A stretch of DNA of 10,990 bases. Origin: Armatimonadota bacterium (GTDB taxonomy: Bacteria > Armatimonadota > UBA5829). Shown here in pieces: positions 6,426 through 10,990 of the stretch. The DNA is taken from contig JAMCYN010000120.1 in the NCBI GenBank assembly GCA_023474015.1, forward strand, positions 1 to 10,990, written 5' to 3'. The notes under the pieces were generated by a model that was not told where the DNA came from, did not search any database, and worked only from the letters and a program-made list of their open reading frames with translations. A program made the translations under genes and the position numbers. Position 1 is the stretch's first letter. Every line of letters begins with the position of its first letter.

Positions 6426-6761
6426 CTACCAGCCGCTGCGTCGGCCTCCGCCTCCGCCGAATCCACCGCGACCACCGCCGCCTCGGCCTCCGCCGAATCC
6501 ACCACGACCGCCGCCGCGTGAACCGCGATCCTCGCGGGGCTTGGCTTCATTGACAGTTATCGTCCGGCCCCCAACCTCCTGGCCATTAGTGGCTTCGATT
6601 GCCGCTTCGAGGTTTTCCTCGGGGACGTCAACGAATCCAAAACCTTTGTTCTGAATGACTCTAATTTCCTCTATCGGGCCGTAGGGCTCGAACATAGCGC
6701 GGAGATCATCCTCGCTGGTGCTATAGGGCAAATTCCCTACGTACAGTGATTTCGTAGCCAA
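6426..6761 (-). CDS. RRM RNA-binding protein with glycine/arginine-rich tail
   Basis: A 111-residue protein. Residues 4-75 form one RNA recognition motif with RNP2 LYVGNL (6-11) and RNP1 KGFGFVDV (39-46), both with the aromatic residues that stack on RNA bases. Residues 76-111 form a disordered RGG-type tail (RGGFGGGRGGGGRGGFGGGG), encoded by a 36-bp near-repeat. It resembles the small bacterial/cyanobacterial Rbp and eukaryotic glycine-rich proteins, many of which are cold-induced RNA chaperones. The beta2-beta3 loop is shorter than in typical Rbp proteins, since RVIQNKGFGF passes straight into RNP1. Translation appears to start at TTG (6759-6761), with AGAAGG about 9 bases upstream; there is no nearby ATG or GTG. 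A leader of about 150 bases and a strong terminator make it a monocistronic unit, and the long leader fits cold-shock control (inferred). Confidence 0.9.
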   Translation of the reverse strand: MATKSLYVGNLPYSTSEDDLRAMFEPYGPIEEIRVIQNKGFGFVDVPEENLEAAIEATNGQEVGGRTITVNEAKPREDRGSRGGGRGGFGGGRGGGGRGGFGGGGGRRSGW

Positions 6762-6873
6762 AATTGCTTACCTTCTTCCCGGGCTCACCCCAAAAGATTA
6801 GACGCGGCGCTGTTTAACAGCCACAACCGGAGTTCAATCGGATCGAGGGAAGGTAAAGCAACCCACGACTTTG

Positions 6874-6889
6874 ACCTGTACACCTGTAC
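6874..6889. repeat. tandem octamer ACCTGTAC x2 in the RRM gene leader
   Basis: ACCTGTAC is repeated twice without a gap and without mismatch (6874-6881, 6882-6889). On the RRM gene's sense strand it reads GTACAGGT twice, about 20-36 bases after the predicted transcription start. The position suits a repressor site or an RNA-binding site for feedback by the protein itself; both are inference. Confidence 0.55.
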
Positions 6890-6916
6890 GCCGCGTATTA
6901 CTTTAATACAGGGTAC

Positions 6917-6945
6917 ATTATATCCGCTAATCCGGAAACGCGCAA
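6917..6945 (-). promoter_or_regulatory. sigma70-like promoter of the RRM protein gene
   Basis: A consensus -10 TATAAT (6917-6922, minus strand) is 17 bases from a weak -35 TTGCGC (6940-6945). Transcription starting near 6910 would give a leader of about 150 bases before the TTG start, similar in length to leaders of cold-shock mRNAs. Confidence 0.6.
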
Positions 6946-7074
6946 ACAAAAAGCAAGACATAATGCAAAAATATTCTCCGATTCTTTCAACTCTCTCGCT
7001 GTAAATGTTCCGTCTTACGGGAGATTCTTCGCGGGCGTATGCTCCGAAGCTTGTAACTCACTCGCGACCACACT

Positions 7075-7102
7075 TTCACACGGCTATGCGGTATAGTATA
7101 AT
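7075..7102 (+). promoter_or_regulatory. sigma70-like promoter of hemB
   Basis: TTCACA (7075-7080) and a consensus TATAAT (7097-7102) are separated by 16 bases. Transcription would begin near 7109, about 79 bases before the chosen hemB start. This also argues against a hemB start upstream of 7109. Confidence 0.7.
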
Positions 7103-7115
7103 AAGTAAGCAGTTC

Positions 7116-7148
7116 GGGAGTTGCCTTTGGCAAGAGCCTCAACCTCCC
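7116..7148 (+). promoter_or_regulatory. alternative hairpins in the hemB leader
   Basis: GGGAGTTG (7116-7123) can pair with CAACCTCCC (7140-7148) with one bulge. An overlapping small hairpin, TTGCC/GGCAA (7121-7125 with 7129-7133), uses some of the same bases. The two cannot form fully together. No known riboswitch is recognised. Confidence 0.3.
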
Positions 7149-7187
7149 TTCTATGCCCTATTGTCTAAGCCCTGGAGGATGTTCCAA

Positions 7188-8165
7188 ATGCCATTTCCTA
7201 TGAATCGAATGCGGAGACTGCGACAGACGGACAAACTTCGCCGAATGGTGCGCGAGACGAGCGTCTCCGTCGATCAGCTCATATACCCCATGTTCGTGGC
7301 CCACGGCATCGATGTCAAGCTGGAGATTCCGTCCATGCCGGGGATATACCAGTTCTCGACAGACGAGCTCTGCCGCGAAGCCCACGAAGTCAGTGAATTG
7401 GATATCCCAGCAGTGCTCATCTTCGGGATTCCTTCAAAAAAGGATGAGCGTGGCTCCGAGGCATACGCCGATGACGGCATTGTCCAGCGAGCTGTAAGGG
7501 CGCTAAAGAAAGCGTTGCCGGAGTTGGTTGTGATTACGGACGTCTGCTTGTGCGAGTACACATCGCACGGCCACTGCGGCGTTCTGCGCGGCAATGAGAT
7601 CGAAAATGACGAAACACTCGAGCTGCTCGCCAGGACCGCCGTCTCCCATGCCGAGGCGGGTGCGGATATCGTCGCGCCGTCGGATATGATGGATGGCAGA
7701 GTGTTGGCGATACGCGAGGGGCTCGACGACAGGGGATTGATCAACACACCCATAATGGCCTACTCCGCCAAATTCGCGTCGGCATTCTACGGCCCTTTCA
7801 GGGACGCCGCGGGTTGCGCGCCCCAATTCGGCGACAGGTCGAGCTACCAGATGGACCCCGCCAACAGGCGCGAGGCCCTCAAGGAGACCGCCCTGGACGT
7901 GGACGAGGGCGCGGATATCGTGATGGTCAAGCCGGCGCTCGCATATCTTGACATCATCAGCGACGCGCGGGCGTCTTTCGATGTTCCGATCGCCGCCTAC
8001 AACGTGTCCGGCGAGTATTGCATGCTCAAGGCCGCCGCGGAAAAGGGCTACCTGGACGAGCGCCGGGCCGTTACAGAGGTTCTCACCTCGATCAAGCGCG
8101 CCGGGGCCGATCTGATCATCACCTATTCGGCAAAAGACTTCGCCGCTTGGCAGGCCGGGGTTTAG
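7188..8165 (+). CDS. hemB: porphobilinogen synthase (delta-aminolevulinic acid dehydratase)
   Basis: Condenses two 5-aminolevulinate molecules to porphobilinogen, the first common step of heme, siroheme, cobalamin and chlorophyll synthesis; cytosolic, usually octameric. The 325-residue length is normal. The catalytic lysines are Lys195 in [16 protein letters not shown] and Lys248 in [10 protein letters not shown]. The segment [14 protein letters not shown] carries Cys120, Cys122 and Cys130, marking the zinc-dependent active-site type rather than the magnesium type with acidic residues there. The start at ATG 7188 has GGAGG 9 bases upstream. The ATG at 7179 abuts the GGAGG, and still earlier in-frame starts lie before the predicted transcription start. 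The gene has its own promoter and lies alone, away from other heme genes, divergent from the RRM gene. Confidence 0.96.
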   Translation: MPFPMNRMRRLRQTDKLRRMVRETSVSVDQLIYPMFVAHGIDVKLEIPSMPGIYQFSTDELCREAHEVSELDIPAVLIFGIPSKKDERGSEAYADDGIVQRAVRALKKALPELVVITDVCLCEYTSHGHCGVLRGNEIENDETLELLARTAVSHAEAGADIVAPSDMMDGRVLAIREGLDDRGLINTPIMAYSAKFASAFYGPFRDAAGCAPQFGDRSSYQMDPANRREALKETALDVDEGADIVMVKPALAYLDIISDARASFDVPIAAYNVSGEYCMLKAAAEKGYLDERRAVTEVLTSIKRAGADLIITYSAKDFAAWQAGV

Positions 8166-8177
8166 AACCGATGTATT

Positions 8178-8199
8178 CCCTCTCCCCCGGGGGAGAGGG
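8178..8199. repeat. 22-bp perfect palindrome after hemB (REP-like dispersed repeat)
   Basis: CCCTCTCCCCC joins GGGGGAGAGGG without a loop, 13 bases after the hemB stop, followed by CTAGGGTGAGGGGG. Sequences of the form CCCTCACCCTAGCCCTCTCCC are widespread intergenic repeats in unrelated bacteria and produce false reading frames containing HPSPLPRGRG. There is no T-run, so it is a poor intrinsic terminator, although the hairpin could stabilise the 3' end of the hemB mRNA. Confidence 0.7.
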
Positions 8200-8330
8200 C
8201 TAGGGTGAGGGGGAAACATATGTAGACACCCGATGGCCCGGGATTTGCAAATTAGGCAACGCGCGAACATGCAAACAAAGCTTCGGCCCCGCCGCTACGC
8301 TCTGGAACCGAGGCAACGAAACTTATAAGT

Positions 8331-8433
8331 CTTGTCATTCTGAGCCGAATGCGAAGAATCTGCTTCTAATCCTTCGTGGTAATCATGACATTCAGTTCAA
8401 AGCAGATGCTTCGACTACGCTCAGCATGACAAG
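8331..8433. mobile_element. MITE-like element with about 35-bp terminal inverted repeats
   Basis: The left arm 8331-8365 (CTTGTCATTCTGAGCCGAATG, and so on) is largely matched by the reverse complement of the right arm 8400-8433, with a few mismatches and one indel. A central stretch of about 34 bases separates them. The element is about 103 bp and noncoding. The CATTCTGAGC...GAAGAATCT core is typical of palindromic elements dispersed in many copies in several environmental phyla. No clear target-site duplication is visible. Its right end lies 25 bases before the ABC ATPase start. Confidence 0.72.
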
Positions 8434-8458
8434 ATTTGCAGTGCAATTGGAGCTTCCC

Positions 8459-9211
8459 TTGCTTAGAGTAACCAACCTGGTGAAATACTATAAACGCTTC
8501 CTCGCGGTCGATGATCTCACGTTCGAGGTCGCGGACGGCGAGATCGTGGGGTTGCTGGGCCCCAACGGCGCGGGCAAGACCACCGTACTGCGCTGCGTGA
8601 CGGGCATCGTCCAGGCCTCCGAAGGGACCATCGAAATCGACGGCATAAGCCTAGAATCCAATGAAGAAGAGGTCAAGCGCCGGATCGCGTTCGTGCCCGA
8701 GGTCCCGACGCCGTATGAGATGCTCACCGTCTGGGAGCATCTGCGCTTTATCGCGATGGCCTACCAGACGATGGACGGCTTCGAGGAGCGTGCCGACGCC
8801 CTGATGCGCAGGTTCGATCTTCACGAAAAGCGCAACGATATGGTCCTGAGCCTCTCCAAGGGAATGAAGCAAAAGCTGGCCATCGCCTGTGCGTTCATAC
8901 ACGACGCCCAGGTGATTCTCCTCGACGAACCGCTGATCGGAATCGACCCCAAGGGCGTACACGAACTCAAGGACATGATCTCGGAGGCCAAGCACGACGG
9001 CAAGGCGATACTCATCAGCACCCACATGCTCGACACCGCCGAGCGCCTGTGCGACCGGATCATAATTCTTCGTAAGGGCTCGATTGTGGCCGAGGGGAAC
9101 CTCGCGGAACTGCACGACAGCGCCAAGATGGGAACGGATGCGTCGCTGGAGGATGTTTTCCTCACGCTGACCGAGGAGGCTGAGTCAGTTGAAACCGCTG
9201 CTGTACCTTGA
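8459..9211 (+). CDS. ABC transporter ATP-binding protein
   Basis: A 250-residue ATPase subunit of a two-gene exporter. Motifs in order: Walker A GPNGAGKTT (34-42), a Q-loop region where the usual glutamine is replaced by glutamate (FVPEVPTPYEMLT, 78-90), signature LSKGMKQ (132-138), Walker B VILLDEP (152-158), D-loop GIDP and switch histidine His189 in STHML. A C-terminal extension of about 25 residues follows EDVFLTLT, as in ABC-2/CcmA-type ATPases. I choose TTG 8459: GGAG lies exactly 6 bases upstream and the protein then begins at the usual point (LRVTNLVKYY). The in-frame ATG at 8426 lies inside the MITE-like element and has no ribosome binding site. It overlaps the permease gene by 23 bases. 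The cargo is unknown. Confidence 0.92.
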   Translation: MLRVTNLVKYYKRFLAVDDLTFEVADGEIVGLLGPNGAGKTTVLRCVTGIVQASEGTIEIDGISLESNEEEVKRRIAFVPEVPTPYEMLTVWEHLRFIAMAYQTMDGFEERADALMRRFDLHEKRNDMVLSLSKGMKQKLAIACAFIHDAQVILLDEPLIGIDPKGVHELKDMISEAKHDGKAILISTHMLDTAERLCDRIIILRKGSIVAEGNLAELHDSAKMGTDASLEDVFLTLTEEAESVETAAVP

Positions 9212-10850
9212 AATCAGACAGCTCATAAACTCGATCAAGAACACCACCCGCACGCCGAAGCGACTCATTCCGGCGCTGATCATGGGCGCGTGTATCTTCT
9301 CGTGGTTTGTTCGGGGGCTGCTGCTATTCGTGGACAACCCAACTTCCTCCGAGGCACAGCTAAAGATGCTCCAGGGGGTGCCGATCGATTTGATCAAGGT
9401 CGGTGTGTTTCTGTTCCTGAGCATAGGCAGCGTCCTGGTGATGTATGGCGCGTTCAGCTCGGGGATGATGATATTTTCCATTTCTCAGATCGACTTCATG
9501 TTCCCCACTCCCATCAGTCGACGCTCGGTGCTGCTGGTGAAGCTGATAAGGGATTACCTGAGATACGGCCTTTACGTGACGGTCTTCTTCTTTTTCATCG
9601 GTTCTCCGGTATTCACGGGGCTGCAAGTGAACGTCGTTCCCTGGGGGTTCGTGAGTATCATCGCGCTCACACTGCTCCTGGTGCTGGTGGTCAACGTATC
9701 GCACACCATCAATATCATCTTCACATTCGGTTTCGAGCGTCTGAAGCAGGCCGGGATCATCATCAAGGCGGTGATGATAGTTGGGCTGGCCTCAATCGTA
9801 ATCTACGGCCTTTATCAATACGCGCAGTCGGGCAGCACCTACGCGAGCATCCTCTGGGCGGCTGACTCGCCCGTGGCCAGGTTCATATTCGCGCCCGCGC
9901 GCTGGTGCTCCACACTGTTTTTGGCGCCTCTGCTGGGCGTCGATTTTGACGACTGGGTCCACCTCGGGATGCTCGCTGTTCTCGCCGCCGCCAGCTTCGT
10001 ATTGCTTCTATCCCGCAGGGAAAATATCTACGAGCCCTCACTGGGTGTCAGCGCGAAGCACGCAGCCCGAAGAGCCGCCATGCGCACGGGCGACTACACT
10101 GGGGTCCGAGTAGACGCGCTCAAGGAGAAGGGCGCGCGGCGCGCGGGAGGCATTACGATCCCGCCGTTCGGCCGTGGCGCGGTGGCGCTCGTTTGGAAGA
10201 GCCTGCTGCTCCGGTACAGATTGTCGCGCGGGCAGATACTAATGATGGTTGTCCTGCCGGTGGTGATCGTCTATGTGGTCAAGCAATTCAGCGCGACCAT
10301 GGAAGAGATTCCTAAGTTCATGCCCGCCGTATTGCTCTACGTGGTATGGAGTATGTCCTTGATTGCGCCTGTTGAAGTGCGATCCGAACTCAAGCAGGCG
10401 AATATTCTGAAATCCATGCCGATACCCGCCTGGAAAGTAATGCTGGCCCAGGCCATCAACTCGACCCTGTACGTCATTGGGGGGGTGTTTCTATTCGCGG
10501 TGGCAATGTGGGTACTGATGCCTGGTACTCGAGGTGAGATGCTGGGGGCGTGCGTGCTGGCAGTTCCGGGCCTGGCATTCGCGAACACCTCGATGGCGAC
10601 CATATCCGCGCTTCTATACGCCGATTCTCGAGACACGGCCCAAACATTCCTGGGCTCCGCAATAGCGATGATGCTGATGTGGGTGGTGCTGATTCCCACG
10701 GTTGTGATCTCCGCCGCCATGTGGATCGTGTTCAGAGCCTCGTTCTATCACATGGCGATCGCGGTCTCCCTAGCCAACTTCACCATCGGCGCGGCTGGAG
10801 TAAGCATATCCGGACTTCTCTTCCGCAGGTTCGACCCGACGGGCGAGTAG
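9189..10850 (+). CDS. ABC exporter permease (putative ABC exporter family)
   Basis: A 553-residue membrane protein with about 12 predicted hydrophobic helices, six on each side of a charged cytoplasmic stretch (about residues 278-335). Examples are FLFLSIGSVLVMYGAF, YVTVFFFFIGSPVFTG, VSIIALTLLLVLVV, ILMMVVLPVVIVYVV and AIAMMLMWVVLIPTVVISAA. It looks like the large single-chain permeases called putative ABC exporter proteins (PF16962-like; assigned from memory), which work with a CcmA-type ATPase. The start is TTG 9189, supported by GAGGAGG nine bases upstream, inside the end of the ATPase gene. The 23-base overlap implies translational coupling. Duplicated six-helix halves suggest the transporter uses one permease chain per ATPase dimer; this is inference. 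The substrate is not predictable. Confidence 0.88.
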   Translation: MKPLLYLEIRQLINSIKNTTRTPKRLIPALIMGACIFSWFVRGLLLFVDNPTSSEAQLKMLQGVPIDLIKVGVFLFLSIGSVLVMYGAFSSGMMIFSISQIDFMFPTPISRRSVLLVKLIRDYLRYGLYVTVFFFFIGSPVFTGLQVNVVPWGFVSIIALTLLLVLVVNVSHTINIIFTFGFERLKQAGIIIKAVMIVGLASIVIYGLYQYAQSGSTYASILWAADSPVARFIFAPARWCSTLFLAPLLGVDFDDWVHLGMLAVLAAASFVLLLSRRENIYEPSLGVSAKHAARRAAMRTGDYTGVRVDALKEKGARRAGGITIPPFGRGAVALVWKSLLLRYRLSRGQILMMVVLPVVIVYVVKQFSATMEEIPKFMPAVLLYVVWSMSLIAPVEVRSELKQANILKSMPIPAWKVMLAQAINSTLYVIGGVFLFAVAMWVLMPGTRGEMLGACVLAVPGLAFANTSMATISALLYADSRDTAQTFLGSAIAMMLMWVVLIPTVVISAAMWIVFRASFYHMAIAVSLANFTIGAAGVSISGLLFRRFDPTGE

Positions 10851-10990
10851 GAAGGGAAGTTTTGAGTGTTGAGTTTTAAGTGCTAACCCGACTTTACGAA
10901 ATATATCCGTTATGGCAGGGAAAACCCTCGTGAAAAGCCGGGTTTTCGGCCTTCTGAGTGTAAGACCTAACTCGGCATGAATCTGCCGAG
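10851..10990. other. intergenic tail with two perfect inverted repeats
   Basis: After the permease stop comes a G/T-rich low-complexity stretch (about 10859-10882). Next is a perfect 8-bp inverted repeat GAAAACCC/GGGTTTTC (10920-10927 with 10940-10947). A perfect 7-bp inverted repeat CTCGGCA/TGCCGAG (10971-10977 with 10984-10990) ends exactly at the window edge. These may be part of a terminator, a repeat element, or the leader of the next gene; nothing decides between them. Confidence 0.45.

Noticed and set aside
6421..6520. CRISPR-like or microsatellite repeat
   Set aside because: The 36-bp near-repeat is in frame and encodes the glycine/arginine tail of the RRM protein; there are no spacers.
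6289..6654. Proline-rich plus-strand frame
   Set aside because: The PPPPNPPRPPPP run is the complement of the RGG tail codons of the RRM protein.
7005..7187. N-terminal extension of hemB to an upstream ATG
   Set aside because: The extension precedes and overlaps the predicted promoter, lacks a ribosome binding site and exceeds the normal HemB length.
8206..8270. Coding frame with MFPPHPSPLPRGRGN on the minus strand
   Set aside because: This peptide is the well-known false translation of the CCCTCACCCTAGCCCTCTCC-type intergenic repeat.
10911..10960. Cyclic-di-GMP (GEMM-type) riboswitch
   Set aside because: AAAGCC followed by GGCC is suggestive, but the GGGACGC core and the expected tetraloop stem between the conserved blocks are missing.

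Overview
The window carries eight protein-coding loci plus the first codons of a ninth, spread over both strands and separated by repeat-rich intergenic DNA. The genes suggest a free-living, diderm-type bacterium from a poorly sampled phylum. The clues are a PEP-CTERM protein built of HAF repeats, a CsgG-like envelope protein, a glycine-rich RRM protein, a zinc-type HemB, frequent TTG/GTG starts, and dispersed palindromic repeats. Armatimonadota, Planctomycetota or Chloroflexota-like lineages would fit. I lean to Armatimonadota, but this is an inference without a database search.

Layout, left to right: (1) a truncated minus-strand gene at the left edge with its own promoter and ribosome binding site; (2) a DUF433/DUF5615 toxin-antitoxin-like pair (323-931) with a tandem heptamer overlapping its promoter; (3) a secreted HAF-repeat protein with a C-terminal PEP-CTERM sorting signal (983-2131); (4) an N-acyl-D-amino-acid deacylase-like amidohydrolase (2195-3802); (5) a minus-strand CsgG-like/FlgT-like exported protein that is broken into two reading frames (3999-5874) and lies between two 71-bp inverted repeat copies that differ at only three positions (3906-3976 and 6049-6119); (6) a minus-strand RRM RNA-binding protein with an RGG tail, a long leader and a clear Rho-independent terminator; (7) hemB on the plus strand, divergent from the RRM gene; (8) a two-gene ABC exporter (ATPase and 12-helix permease) whose ATPase start lies just after a MITE-like inverted-repeat element.

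Functionally the window is a mosaic, not one pathway. The real co-transcribed pairs are DUF433-DUF5615 and the ABC ATPase-permease; the other genes appear to stand alone. The RRM gene and hemB share a 426-bp divergent control region with one sigma70-like promoter facing each way. The most unusual features are the broken CsgG-like gene enclosed by inverted repeats, the short tandem repeats at two promoters, and the several dispersed palindromic elements.
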